Positions 25,400-35,507 of a stretch of 64,000 nt of DNA are shown here, one piece after another. The stretch is from Paraburkholderia caribensis (GTDB lineage: Bacteria > Pseudomonadota > Gammaproteobacteria > Burkholderiales > Burkholderiaceae). The notes under the pieces are model-generated. The model was not told the origin of the DNA. It ran no database searches and saw only the letters and a list, made by a program, of their open reading frames with translations. Position 1 is the first letter of the stretch, and every line of letters begins with the position of its first letter. Made by a program: the position numbers and the translations under genes. The DNA is taken from the NCBI RefSeq assembly GCF_002902945.1, contig NZ_CP026101.1, forward strand, positions 3,100,001-3,164,000. Direction: 5' to 3'.

Positions 25400-25440
25400 A
25401 AATGGCGATGATCCGCATGGATCATCGCCATTTCATTTTT
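25400..25440. terminator. Perfect 15-bp stem terminator
   Basis: AAATGGCGATGATCC, loop GCAT, then its exact reverse complement and CATTTTTT. It lies 18 bp past the mtgA stop on one side and after the barrel remnant on the other. Poly-A and poly-T flanks suit both directions. Confidence 0.8.
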
Positions 25441-25457
25441 TGCGCTCGGCGAGAGGC

Positions 25458-26204
25458 TCAGTCCGGCAGTTCCGCCGCGCCCATCCGGCGCGCGATCACC
25501 CGCGCGCGCTGCGTGAGATAGCCGGAAGTCCGATGCTCGTCGAAATATTTCGGCCTCGGCAGCATCACGGCGAGCCGTGCCGACTGCCCCGCTGTCAGCT
25601 TCGCAGCCGACGTCTTGAAGTAATAACGCGCCGCCGCTTCCGCGCCATAGACCCCATTGCCCCATTCAACCGAATTCAGATAGATCTCGAAGATGCGCTC
25701 CTTGTCCATCAGCGTCTCGAGCATCCACGTGATGATCAGTTCCTGGCCCTTGCGGATATAGCTTTTTTCACGCGACAAGAACAGATTTCGCGCCAGTTGC
25801 TGCGTGATCGTGGAGCCGCCCGCGACGATCTTGCCGCGCGCCTTGTTCTTCTCCCATGCCTGGAGAATCGCGTCTGTCTCGTAGCCGTTGTTGTTGGCGA
25901 AGTTCGCATCTTCCGAAGCGATAATCGCGCGCTTCAGATTGCGTGAGATCTGATCGTAGGGAACCCACGTATGCTGGATCGACAGATCGGGACGATCTCG
26001 CGAAAGACGCCAGGCATCGGAACGCATGAATGCCGTCGATTGCGGATTCACAGAGTTCCACACAGCGATCTGCGCGAAATAGAAAAGCTGCGTGGCGACC
26101 CACGCGACGACGAAGACCGCGCCGGCATACATCACCCAGCGCGCGGGACTCGCTCCGGCCCGCTGGCCCTTCGCGCGCCTCGTCTTGGTCGTTGTCGTCG
26201 CCAT
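25458..26204 (-). CDS. mtgA: Monofunctional biosynthetic peptidoglycan transglycosylase
   Basis: Membrane-bound GT51 glycosyltransferase polymerising lipid II glycan strands in the periplasm. 248 residues: a basic cytoplasmic lead, one transmembrane helix (about 25-45, VMYAGAVFVVAWVATQLFYF), then the catalytic domain with the nucleophilic Glu in IASEDANFANNNGYE and the GGSTITQQLARNLFLS motif, followed by KGQELIITWMLE and NSVEWGNGVYGAEAAARYYF. No transpeptidase domain follows. It is the last gene of a run downstream of aroE, 47 bp away. Confidence 0.96.
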   Translation of the reverse strand: MATTTTKTRRAKGQRAGASPARWVMYAGAVFVVAWVATQLFYFAQIAVWNSVNPQSTAFMRSDAWRLSRDRPDLSIQHTWVPYDQISRNLKRAIIASEDANFANNNGYETDAILQAWEKNKARGKIVAGGSTITQQLARNLFLSREKSYIRKGQELIITWMLETLMDKERIFEIYLNSVEWGNGVYGAEAAARYYFKTSAAKLTAGQSARLAVMLPRPKYFDEHRTSGYLTQRARVIARRMGAAELPD

Positions 26205-26251
26205 GTCGTGGAATCAGAACGCGCGCCGTTTGCGCTCAGTTGCGCTAACGC

Positions 26252-27124
26252 TCACGCGCTTTGCGGTGCGCGCAGCATCTCGCGCAGCGCGGCAAGCACG
26301 GGCGCGCCGTCGGGACGCACGCCGCGCCACACGAAGAACGATTCCGCCGCCTGCTCGACCAGCATGCCGAGGCCGTCGGCCGTGCGCGCGCCGAGCTTGC
26401 TGGCGTGCTGCATGAAGACGGTCGGCTGCGCGCCGTACATCATGTCGTAGGCGAGCGTGCCCGCGCCGAACGCACCGTCGTCGCACTCGGGCAGCGACGC
26501 GTCGAGGCTGCCTGCCGTCGCGTTGACGATCACATCGTAGGCGCCCGTTTCGATCGTCTGCGCGCTGCCGCCCGTCAGACGGCACGCGGCGTCGCGGGCC
26601 GCGCCAGCGAATTGCGCAACCAGCGCCTCGGCCCTCGAAGCCGTGCGGTTCACGATGACGAGCGATTGCGGCTTGCGTTCGAGCATCGGCAGCACCACGC
26701 CGCGCGCCGCGCCGCCCGCGCCGAGCAGCAACACGCGTGCGCCTTTCAGCGACACGCCCAGGTTCACCTCGATGTCGCGCACGAGGCCAAAGCCGTCCGT
26801 GTTGTCGCCGTAGACGCCGCCATCCTGCTCGAAGCGCAGCGTATTCACCGCGCCCGCCGCCGCCGCGCGCGCTGACAGCGTGGTCGCGAACGCGTGCGCG
26901 TCGAGCTTGAACGGCACGGTGACGTTCATGCCGCGCCCGCCCTCGGCGATGAAAGCGCGCACATGCGGCACGAACTGATCGACGGGCGCGAGCAGGCGGC
27001 CATATTCGACGGGTTCGCCCGTCTGTTCGGCAAAACGCGCGTGAATGAACGGCGACTTGCTGTGCGCAATCGGATTGCCGATCACCGCGTAGCGGTCGCG
27101 CCGAGTGGTCGTGTCGGTCGTCAT
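26252..27124 (-). CDS. aroE: Shikimate dehydrogenase (NADP+)
   Basis: Reduces 3-dehydroshikimate to shikimate. The 290 residues have the N-terminal substrate motif YAVIGNPIAHSKSPFIH, catalytic Lys/Asp in MNVTVPFKLDAHA and GDNTDGFGLVRD, and the nucleotide loop LLGAGGAARGVVLPML followed by NRTASRAEAL, whose Arg fits NADP. The start overlaps the stop of the upstream RNB gene by 4 bp (ATGA), giving translational coupling. aroQ, earlier in the same pathway, lies 6 kb away on the other strand. Confidence 0.97.
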   Translation of the reverse strand: MTTDTTTRRDRYAVIGNPIAHSKSPFIHARFAEQTGEPVEYGRLLAPVDQFVPHVRAFIAEGGRGMNVTVPFKLDAHAFATTLSARAAAAGAVNTLRFEQDGGVYGDNTDGFGLVRDIEVNLGVSLKGARVLLLGAGGAARGVVLPMLERKPQSLVIVNRTASRAEALVAQFAGAARDAACRLTGGSAQTIETGAYDVIVNATAGSLDASLPECDDGAFGAGTLAYDMMYGAQPTVFMQHASKLGARTADGLGMLVEQAAESFFVWRGVRPDGAPVLAALREMLRAPQSA

Positions 27125-29202
27125 TGGCCCTGCTCCGTCGCGTGTTGCGTCGAATCGTTCGAGTCGGCGGGCTGGTTGCCCTCGGCTGTTGCCGTATCGG
27201 CTTCGGCTTGCGCTTCGGCTTCGCTTTCGGCGGATTCGTCGCGGGCGTCGATGATTTCTTCTTCGGCCTCTTCCTCTTCTTCCGCGCCGCTCGTCACGGT
27301 CGGCGCGTCGAGCACGTGCAACAGCCGCACCGATGCCTCGACCGTCAGTTCATCGACCGACATCACTTCGAGCATCAGCCGCGTGCCGCGCGCATGCACG
27401 CCGAGACCCGGCACGTGCAGCAACAGCGGCACCTCTTCGAGACGCACCAGATCGCCCTTCACGACGGCAGCGACCACCTGCTTCTTGCCCTCCTGCGTGA
27501 GCCAGCGCAGACACCAGAAATACTCCATCCGGCGCTGATGATCGGCATACGCGGTGTAGGTGTCGTCGAAGCCTTGCACGACGGCGAACAGGTCGGCGTC
27601 CTTCGGCTTGAACGGCGCCGCCAGCTTCGCCGTCACGCCGTGCTGGACGCACGCGATCAGCTGCCACTGGTTGACGAGGTCGACATAGCGGCGCAGCGGC
27701 GAAGTGCTCCACGCGTACTGCGACACGCCGAGGCCTTCGTGCGGCGCGGCCGTCGTCTGCATCCGCGTGCGCTTCGGTCCCGTCGGCGCGCCGAACGCGC
27801 GCTGCGAGCGATAGATGCCCGGCACGCCGTGATCGTGCAGGAACGCGCCCCACGTCGAGTTCGCGAGAATCGCCAGTTCGGCGACGATCGTATCGAGCGG
27901 CGAACCGCGGCGGCGCGGCGTGATGCTCACATGCTCGCCGTCGACATAGAAGTTGAAGTCCGTATTGCGCTGCACTTCCCGCTTGAGGCCAAAACCGGCG
28001 CGCGCGAGCTGGCGCTTCTCGAACAGCGCCTGCGCAAACGGCCACAGCACCGCGATGTCTTCCTTGTGCGGATAGTCGCCCGTGCCATTGGCGAGCGCTT
28101 CCTCCGTGACGAGTTCGTCTAGCGTGTTGTGACGCAGATTGCTCTTCACGTAGACGAGTTCGGCGCGCGTTTCGCTCACGACGATTTCCTGCGTCTCGCG
28201 GTTCACGATGCTGTACAGCGACAGCGCCGGGCGCAAGCCGCCTTCGGCCAGCGTGAATTTATCGACGACGGAATCGGGCAGCATCGTGATCTTGTCGCCC
28301 GGCATGTAGACGGTCGACAGACGGCCGCGCGCGATCGCATCGACGGCATCGCCGCGTTCGATGCCCAGCGCCGGCGCCGCGATGTGAATGCCGATCCGCA
28401 CGCGTCCGTCGGAGAGATGCTCCACGGAGAACGCATCGTCGATTTCCGTCGTGGTCACGTCGTCGATCGAGAACGCTTCGACTTCCGCTTGCGGCAGATC
28501 TTCCGGCAACGCGCCGACCGTCACGGACGGAAAGCCCGTGCCGTGCGGGAAGAATTCCGACAGGAAGCGCGCTTCGTGCAGCGCGCGCGCGGACGGAATG
28601 CCGCCGCATTCGAGCATCAGACGCGCCATCGAAATACCGCGCGCCGCCGCTGCCGCTTCGAGCGCCTTGTATTCGATCGAGTTCTTGTCGGGCTTCGTCA
28701 GCAGGCCGAGCGCCTTGCTCTGGAATCCGTCCGGCAGACGGCCCGCCTTCAGTTCCTCTTCGTAGCCCTGCTGCACGAGCGCCTGCTGACGCTTGCGCTC
28801 CAGCGACGCGAGCGCCATCTTCAGCTGCTCTTCCGGCGCGCGCTGATACTGGCCGCGCCCCTTGCGGCGGAAATAGATGGGCGAGCCGTGCATGCGCAAA
28901 ATCAGCGCGGCGCGCTCCACGGGCCCGAACGACTCGCCAAAGTATTCGGCGCCGAGCGTGGCAAACGGAAATTCGTCTTCGGGCGCGCATTCCCACAGGA
29001 AGTCCAGATCGATGTCCTGCGCGGCGGCATCGGCCTGTTCCATCAGTTCGCCCGCCGACGGCTTCTCGAACTCCATCAGCACGTCTTTCGCGCGAACTTT
29101 CGCGCGGCGTCCGCCCGGCAGCTCGACCTGAAACGCGTCGCCTTGACGCGACATCACGCTGCCGGCCTTGAAACTACCCGATTCCTCGAAGAAAACGTTC
29201 AC
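27121..29202 (-). CDS. RNase II/RNB-family exoribonuclease
   Basis: A 693-residue RNB-domain protein, probably a 3'-5' exoribonuclease. An N-terminal beta-rich RNA-binding part (about 1-60) and helical linker precede the RNB core (about 225-550). The core opens FSIDDVTTTEIDDAFSV and continues RIGIHIAAPALGIERGDAVD and ARLSTVYMPGDKITMLP-like sequence; SPLRRYVDLVNQWQL is the late RNA-clamping motif. A weak S1-like segment follows, and a very acidic tail (about 640-693). In E. coli RNase II the catalytic segment is TEDMDDA; here Glu stands where Asp207 would be. It is not RNase R by size. It is coupled to aroE by a 4-bp overlap. Confidence 0.88.
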   Translation of the reverse strand: MNVFFEESGSFKAGSVMSRQGDAFQVELPGGRRAKVRAKDVLMEFEKPSAGELMEQADAAAQDIDLDFLWECAPEDEFPFATLGAEYFGESFGPVERAALILRMHGSPIYFRRKGRGQYQRAPEEQLKMALASLERKRQQALVQQGYEEELKAGRLPDGFQSKALGLLTKPDKNSIEYKALEAAAAARGISMARLMLECGGIPSARALHEARFLSEFFPHGTGFPSVTVGALPEDLPQAEVEAFSIDDVTTTEIDDAFSVEHLSDGRVRIGIHIAAPALGIERGDAVDAIARGRLSTVYMPGDKITMLPDSVVDKFTLAEGGLRPALSLYSIVNRETQEIVVSETRAELVYVKSNLRHNTLDELVTEEALANGTGDYPHKEDIAVLWPFAQALFEKRQLARAGFGLKREVQRNTDFNFYVDGEHVSITPRRRGSPLDTIVAELAILANSTWGAFLHDHGVPGIYRSQRAFGAPTGPKRTRMQTTAAPHEGLGVSQYAWSTSPLRRYVDLVNQWQLIACVQHGVTAKLAAPFKPKDADLFAVVQGFDDTYTAYADHQRRMEYFWCLRWLTQEGKKQVVAAVVKGDLVRLEEVPLLLHVPGLGVHARGTRLMLEVMSVDELTVEASVRLLHVLDAPTVTSGAEEEEEAEEEIIDARDESAESEAEAQAEADTATAEGNQPADSNDSTQHATEQGQ

Positions 29203-29346
29203 TCAATACTCTCGTTCTGGCTTGCGTCGGCCGGCGCGCAGTGCGGTTGCTTCGCGCGTCGGCGTCGTGTTCGGTGTGGTGGTCCGCAACGCGCGTGCCT
29301 CGTGCTTCATCAAGGGCGGCATGCGCGGCGTGTGCGGATCATCGGA

Positions 29347-29949
29347 TCATGCCGCCTCGCGTGGTGCGGGCGGCTCGGTGTCGGCGGCGTCGCAAAACGC
29401 GAGCACGTCGTCGACATAGTCGGGAAACTCGCTGATCGCGTGGTCGCTGCCTTCGATCAGTCTGGTCTGCACGCCGGGATAGTGCGCGAGCATTTCGCGG
29501 TAATCGAGCACCTCGTCGCCGGTGGCGGCAAACAGATAATAGCGTTCGGGGCGGGTGATCCGCGAGACGCCTAGCGCACGCAACTCATCAAGATGACGCG
29601 GCTCGACGACGATGCTGCCGCCGCCGTGCCATAGCGGCTGCTCGCCGAGATAGTGACTGAGATCGCGCTGCGGCACGACGGCGGGGTTCAGCAGCACGGC
29701 GCGCCAGCCATGCTTCTCGGCGAGATGCGTGGCGAAGTAGCCGCCCAGCGAACTGCCGATCACCGTCACCTGCGCCGGATTCGCCTCCGCGACCCGTTCT
29801 TCGGCGAGCGCCACGGCCTCCAGCGGCGACACGGGCAGCATCGGACAGCACCATTCGGCGCTGCGGCCAAGCGCCGCAAGACGCTCGGCCATCACGCGCG
29901 CCTTGAACGAATTGGGCGACGAGCGGAAGCCGTGCAGATAGAGAATCAC
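29347..29949 (-). CDS. YqiA/YcfP-type alpha/beta-hydrolase
   Basis: Small esterase-like protein of 200 residues: the N-terminal strand MILYLHGFRSSPNSFKA with the oxyanion region, nucleophile elbow GSSLGGYFAT (Ser), a later Asp loop (LFAATGDEVLDY) and catalytic His in EGSDHAIS. Family members hydrolyse short acyl esters in vitro; the natural substrate is unknown. The start overlaps the mpl stop by 4 bp. Lying between mpl and the RNB gene on one strand, it belongs to the mpl-esterase transcript. Confidence 0.88.
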   Translation of the reverse strand: MILYLHGFRSSPNSFKARVMAERLAALGRSAEWCCPMLPVSPLEAVALAEERVAEANPAQVTVIGSSLGGYFATHLAEKHGWRAVLLNPAVVPQRDLSHYLGEQPLWHGGGSIVVEPRHLDELRALGVSRITRPERYYLFAATGDEVLDYREMLAHYPGVQTRLIEGSDHAISEFPDYVDDVLAFCDAADTEPPAPREAA

Positions 29950-31355
29950 GCGACGCCCCGCGCCTGCGCCGTCGGACGCGCCGATAGCGCGTCGAGCAGC
30001 TTCTGGTGCACGCCGCCAAAGCCGCCGTTGCTCATCACCAGCACCTGATCGCCCGGCCGCGCGGCTTCGACGACGGCTTTGACGAGCGCGCCGATGTCGT
30101 TGAAGGCTTGCGCCTTGTCGCCCATCGGCGCGAGCGCTTCGGCCAGGTTCCAGCCGAGTGCGTCCTTGCCAGTGGGCGCGCCGTAGCCGAACACGAGATC
30201 GGCGTCGACGAGGCTAGCGGGCAATTGCGCCTTCATCACGCCGAGCTTCATCGTGTTCGAGCGCGGTTCGAGCACGGCCAGGATGCGGGTATTGTCGCGG
30301 CCGATGCGCGTGCGCAGGCCTGCAACCGTGGTCTGGATGGCCGTCGGGTGATGCGCGAAATCGTCGTACACAGTCACGCCGTCGACGCTGCCGCGCACTT
30401 CCATGCGCCGCTTCACGTTGCGGAATGTCGACAGCGATTTCGCGGCCTGCGCGGGCGGCACGCCGATATGGCGCGCCGCGGCGATCGCGGCGATCGCGTT
30501 CATGCGGTTGTGCTCCCCTTGCACCTGCCAGTCGACCACGCCGACTCGCTCACCGTTGTGATAGACGGCAAAGCGCTCGTCGATCGGCACGCCATCTTCC
30601 GCGGGCAGCGCCTGCCAGCCGCCGTCGACGCCGAAGCGCTCCACTTCGCTCCAGCAGCCGCGCGCGAGCACACGGTCCAGCGCGGCCTCGCGGCCGTTCG
30701 ACACGACCCGGCCAATGCCCGGCACCGTGCGTACGAGGTGGTGAAATTGCGTTTCGATCGCGGCGAGATCCGCGAAGATGTCCGCGTGATCGAATTCGAG
30801 GTTGTTCAGGACGGCAGTGCGCGGCCGATAGTGGACGAACTTCGAGCGCTTGTCGAAAAAGGCCGTGTCGTATTCGTCGGCTTCGATCACAAAGAAGCTC
30901 GAATCCGTCAGCCGCGCCGACACGCCGAAATTCAGCGGCACGCCGCCGATCAGAAAGCCCGGGTTCATGCCCGCGTCTTCGAGCAGCCACGTCAGCATCG
31001 AGCTGGTCGTGGTCTTGCCGTGCGTTCCGGCTACGGCCAGCACCCATTTGCCGTTCAGCACATGCTCGCCCAGCCACTGCGGGCCGGACGTGTACGGCAA
31101 GCCGCGATTGAGGATTTCTTCCATCAGCGGATTGCCGCGCGTCACGACGTTGCCGACCACGAACAGGTCAGGCTTCAGGTCGAGCTGCTCGACGCCCCAG
31201 CCTTCGATCAGCTTGATGCCTTGCGCCTCGAGCTGCGTGCTCATCGGCGGATATACACCGGCGTCGCAGCCCGTCACCGTGTGACCGGCATTGCGCGCGA
31301 GAACCGCGAGACCACCCATGAACGTGCCGCAGATGCCGAGGATGTGAATGTGCAT
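29946..31355 (-). CDS. mpl: UDP-N-acetylmuramate:L-alanyl-gamma-D-glutamyl-meso-diaminopimelate ligase
   Basis: Recycles the murein tripeptide by ATP-dependent ligation to UDP-MurNAc in the cytosol. The start at 31355 (MHIHILGICGTFMGG) is the family start; 15 upstream codons are dropped. The 469 residues are a Mur-ligase three-domain protein: GICGTFMGGLAVLARNAGH, P-loop VAGTHGKTTTSSML at about 108-121, ADEYDTAFFDKRSKFVHY and VYDDFAHHPTAIQTT in the C-terminal domain. It is the first gene of the minus-strand run and divergent from the gene at 31581. AmpD (49366), which releases the tripeptide it uses, is also in this window. Confidence 0.96.
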   Translation of the reverse strand: MHIHILGICGTFMGGLAVLARNAGHTVTGCDAGVYPPMSTQLEAQGIKLIEGWGVEQLDLKPDLFVVGNVVTRGNPLMEEILNRGLPYTSGPQWLGEHVLNGKWVLAVAGTHGKTTTSSMLTWLLEDAGMNPGFLIGGVPLNFGVSARLTDSSFFVIEADEYDTAFFDKRSKFVHYRPRTAVLNNLEFDHADIFADLAAIETQFHHLVRTVPGIGRVVSNGREAALDRVLARGCWSEVERFGVDGGWQALPAEDGVPIDERFAVYHNGERVGVVDWQVQGEHNRMNAIAAIAAARHIGVPPAQAAKSLSTFRNVKRRMEVRGSVDGVTVYDDFAHHPTAIQTTVAGLRTRIGRDNTRILAVLEPRSNTMKLGVMKAQLPASLVDADLVFGYGAPTGKDALGWNLAEALAPMGDKAQAFNDIGALVKAVVEAARPGDQVLVMSNGGFGGVHQKLLDALSARPTAQARGVA

Positions 31356-31580
31356 AAAGCTGTCGCGCCGCAAGGCGTGTTTTGCGTGGAAAGATGACAT
31401 GCGCCGGGGACCGGAAAGCCCTCGCGCGAAGGACGCCTATTGTAACCGACAGGCCCGCCCGTTCTTGATCGGACGTGCTTTTCCGGGCCACGCCGCGCGG
31501 CCACCGGAGCGCCGCTCAAGGCCCGCCGATGCGGCGGCGGCGTAAAAAGACCGTCAGGCTTTCTCTAGTATGATTGGCGA

Positions 31581-32234
31581 ATGGTTCGCAAATCACATTT
31601 CGATCCGCAGCGCGTGCGCGAGGAAATCGCCATCGCGGCTGCGCGGATGATCGCCGAAGACGGGCTCGACTACTCGACCGCGAAGCGCAAGGCTGCGCGG
31701 CAGGTCGTCGGGGAAACGCGCGTCGCCGGCGAATGGCTGCCGGATAACGACCAGATCGAGGAAGAAATCCGCGAATATCAGTCGCTGTTCCAGGGCGACA
31801 GCCAGCCAGCCGTGCTGCGCCGGTTGCGCGAAGTCGCGCTGGACTGGATGCAACGGCTCGCGCCGTTCAACCCGTATCTGACAGGCGCGGTTTTGGGTGG
31901 GACGGCCGGTGAGCATTCCGATGTTCATCTGCAAGCCTTCTGCGACGACCCGAAGGAAGTTGCCATTTACCTGTTGAACGCGAACGTGCAGTACGACGTT
32001 TCCGAAACGCGCCACTTTGCGGGTCGCGGATACGTCGAAACATTGAGCTTTCTCTGGCGTCCGGCGAATGAAGGGCGCGACGCTGAGCCCGTGGGCATTC
32101 ACCTCGCGCTCTACAGCACCGACGATCTGCGCGGCGCCGTCCGCGCCGACGCGCGTGGACGATCCGCCCGCGCCGACGTCCGCGCGGTTCAGGCGCTGAT
32201 CAACGAAGGCGACGCCGCGCGTTCCACGAACTGA
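31581..32234 (+). CDS. Conserved protein with nucleotidyltransferase-like motif
   Basis: A 217-residue protein. The N-terminal third is helical (QRVREEIAIAAARMIAEDG, then a YSTAKRKAARQV segment). The middle NPYLTGAVLGGTAGEHSDVH followed by AFCDDPKEVAIYLLN resembles the GS-x(n)-SDxD core of minimal nucleotidyltransferases, with Ser/Asp/His in place of the usual DxD. Homologues are commonly found beside mpl in Burkholderiaceae and are sometimes labelled UDP-MurNAc-alanine ligase, which the sequence does not support: there is no P-loop. Function unknown. It is followed 24 bp later by the tlpA-like gene. Confidence 0.75.
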   Translation: MVRKSHFDPQRVREEIAIAAARMIAEDGLDYSTAKRKAARQVVGETRVAGEWLPDNDQIEEEIREYQSLFQGDSQPAVLRRLREVALDWMQRLAPFNPYLTGAVLGGTAGEHSDVHLQAFCDDPKEVAIYLLNANVQYDVSETRHFAGRGYVETLSFLWRPANEGRDAEPVGIHLALYSTDDLRGAVRADARGRSARADVRAVQALINEGDAARSTN

Positions 32235-32258
32235 ACCCTTAACAGACACACTCTCTAT

Positions 32259-32804
32259 ATGAAGCGGATTCTGGCAATCGCGGCGGTGGCTGTCGTCGCG
32301 ACAGCGGGCGGCGCGGTGGCGGGCCACTGGCTGCTCGGCAACAACGACCTCGCGGGCGTCGCGAATGCGGCCCCCGCCGACAACAATGCCGTCAATCAAC
32401 TGTGGGCGGCCAAAGTGACCAATGCCGACGGCGCGCCGCAGTCGCTCGCCCGTTTCAAGGGACACCCGGTCGTGATCAACTTCTGGGCGTCGTGGTGTGG
32501 TCCGTGTGTCGAGGAAATGCCGTCGCTGTCGGCGCTGCACAAGGAATACTCGAAGAAGGGCATCGAGTTCGTCGGGCTGGGCGTGGACTCCGACAAGAAC
32601 ATCAAGGCCTTCCTGCAAAAAGTGCCCGTCAACTATCCCATCTATGTCGCCGGCTTCGGCGGCGCGGACCTAGCGCGCGCTTTCGGCAACAACGCAGGCG
32701 GTTTGCCCTACACCGTCGTAATTGACGCGAAAGGCGTCGTACGGTCGACAAAACTCGGCCAGATCAAACCCGACGAGCTGAAACGCACGCTCGACGCGCT
32801 CTGA
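32259..32804 (+). CDS. TlpA/ResA-like thiol-disulfide reductase
   Basis: Membrane-anchored periplasmic thioredoxin-fold protein, 181 residues. An N-terminal signal anchor (residues 1-25, MKRILAIAAVAVVATAGGA) is followed by an AlkC/TSA-Redoxin domain with the active site WCGPC (Cys80, Cys83), FVGLGVDSDKNIKAFLQK and the cis-Pro motif GLPYTVVIDAKG. Such proteins reduce disulfides in periplasmic or cytochrome c maturation substrates; the target is not shown by context. It follows the nucleotidyltransferase-like gene by 24 bp. Confidence 0.93.
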   Translation: MKRILAIAAVAVVATAGGAVAGHWLLGNNDLAGVANAAPADNNAVNQLWAAKVTNADGAPQSLARFKGHPVVINFWASWCGPCVEEMPSLSALHKEYSKKGIEFVGLGVDSDKNIKAFLQKVPVNYPIYVAGFGGADLARAFGNNAGGLPYTVVIDAKGVVRSTKLGQIKPDELKRTLDAL

Positions 32805-32938
32805 TCTCGACAACTTTTTGACATTTAGTTGAGAACTTTTTGCCTCAGATTGGGCGATATTCACAATAAGATGTCAGAAGTTCGGCGAGTTGCGGTTATC
32901 CAGGTAAGGGCGCGAGACGTGCGGCGCGCTCGAGAAAC

Positions 32939-32968
32939 TAGACAAATTTCTCTAATCGGCGCTAAAGT
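32939..32968 (+). promoter_or_regulatory. Candidate promoter of the aroQ-accBC operon
   Basis: TAGACA (32939-32944), 18-bp spacer, TAAAGT (32963-32968), 30 bp before the aroQ ATG. A weaker alternative is TTGCCT with CACAAT near 32840-32870. Matches are moderate. Confidence 0.35.
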
Positions 32969-32998
32969 GCGCCCAATTCCACGGAAAACGAACCGACC

Positions 32999-33463
32999 AT
33001 GACGCGACTGCTGGTTCTGCACGGCCCCAACCTCAACCTTCTCGGCACCCGGGAACCCGAGGTCTATGGGCGCGTGACGCTCCCGCAGATCGATCAGGCG
33101 CTGGCCGACCGCGCAGCGGACGCCGGCGTCGAACTGGCCACCTTCCAGAGCAATCACGAAGGCGCGCTGGTCGATCGCATTCAGGCCGCTCGGACCGAGA
33201 AGACCGATTTCATCGTGATCAATCCCGCTGCGTACACGCATACCAGCGTGGCGATCCGGGACGCCCTGGCGGGCGTCGGCATCCCGTTCGTCGAGATTCA
33301 TCTGTCGAACGTGCATCGTCGAGAACCGTTCAGGCATCACTCGTATTTCTCCGACCAGGCAGAGGGCGTCATTTGCGGCCTCGGCTGGAAGGGCTATCTG
33401 TACGCACTCGAATATGTGCTCGACCGGCTGGCCGTTGGGACGGCCGGATCGTCGCGCAACTGA
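32999..33463 (+). CDS. aroQ: 3-dehydroquinate dehydratase, type II
   Basis: Dodecameric enzyme dehydrating 3-dehydroquinate to 3-dehydroshikimate in the shikimate pathway. The 154 residues are normal. LVLHGPNLNLLGTREPEVYG carries the catalytic loop Arg18 and Tyr23, INPAAYTHTSVAIRDAL the Asn and His of the active site, and EIHLSNVHRREPFRHHSY the second catalytic His region. It is 68 bp upstream of accB on the same strand, the common aroQ-accB-accC order in proteobacteria. Confidence 0.97.
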   Translation: MTRLLVLHGPNLNLLGTREPEVYGRVTLPQIDQALADRAADAGVELATFQSNHEGALVDRIQAARTEKTDFIVINPAAYTHTSVAIRDALAGVGIPFVEIHLSNVHRREPFRHHSYFSDQAEGVICGLGWKGYLYALEYVLDRLAVGTAGSSRN

Positions 33464-33531
33464 CAACCCAAAACACGAATTCGGCGCTGGCGGCAAACCG
33501 CCGGCGCTTCACGCATTGAAGGGGAAAGCCC

Positions 33532-34005
33532 ATGGATCTACGTAAACTGAAGACTCTGATCGACCTCGTCTCCGAGTCCGGCATCTCCGAACTCGAAGTG
33601 ACCGAGGGCGAAGGCAAGGTGCGCATCGTCAAGAACGCGCCGCCGGTTTACGTCCAGCAGCCTGGCAACTTCGCGCCGCAATACGCCGCGCCCGGCGCGG
33701 CGCCCGTTGCTCACGGCGGTGAAGCACCCGCCGTCGGCGCGCCGGCGACGCCGGCAGCCGCAGCGCCGCAAGGCCATGTCGTGACGTCGCCGATGGTCGG
33801 CACGTTCTACCGCGCACCGTCGCCGGGCGCCGATCCGTTCGTGCAGGTCGGCGATACCGTCAAGGAAGGCCAGACCATCTGCATCATCGAAGCGATGAAG
33901 CTGCTCAACGAGATCGAATCGGATGCGGCCGGCGTCATCAAGGAAATCCTCGTCGAGAACGGCCAGGCAGTCGAATACGGCCAGCCGCTCTTCGTGATCG
34001 GCTGA
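33532..34005 (+). CDS. accB: Biotin carboxyl carrier protein of acetyl-CoA carboxylase
   Basis: Carries CO2 on biotin between the carboxylase and transferase of acetyl-CoA carboxylase, the first step of fatty acid synthesis. 157 residues: an N-terminal helical piece (MDLRKLKTLIDLVSESG), an Ala/Pro-rich flexible linker (about 40-80) and the biotinyl domain (about 83-157) with the biotin-accepting Lys123 in IEAMKLLNEIE. GAAGGGGAAAG precedes the ATG. It is 131 bp upstream of accC. Confidence 0.97.
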   Translation: MDLRKLKTLIDLVSESGISELEVTEGEGKVRIVKNAPPVYVQQPGNFAPQYAAPGAAPVAHGGEAPAVGAPATPAAAAPQGHVVTSPMVGTFYRAPSPGADPFVQVGDTVKEGQTICIIEAMKLLNEIESDAAGVIKEILVENGQAVEYGQPLFVIG

Positions 34006-34136
34006 CGCGGCGCGCTCTAGTCATTCGCCATCCGCGCGCCCGCCTTCTTTGGGCGCGCCACCGATCCTCTGAGGCAGCCGCCCGCCCTTCGAACCAACCG
34101 GGCCCGCGGCGCCCATTGATGAGTCGAATATCCGCT

Positions 34137-35504
<1,368 letters not shown>

Positions 35505-35507
35505 GCA

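Noticed and set aside
31581..32234. UDP-N-acetylmuramate-alanine ligase (murC)
   Set aside because: No Mur-ligase P-loop or ATP-binding domain, and only 217 residues.
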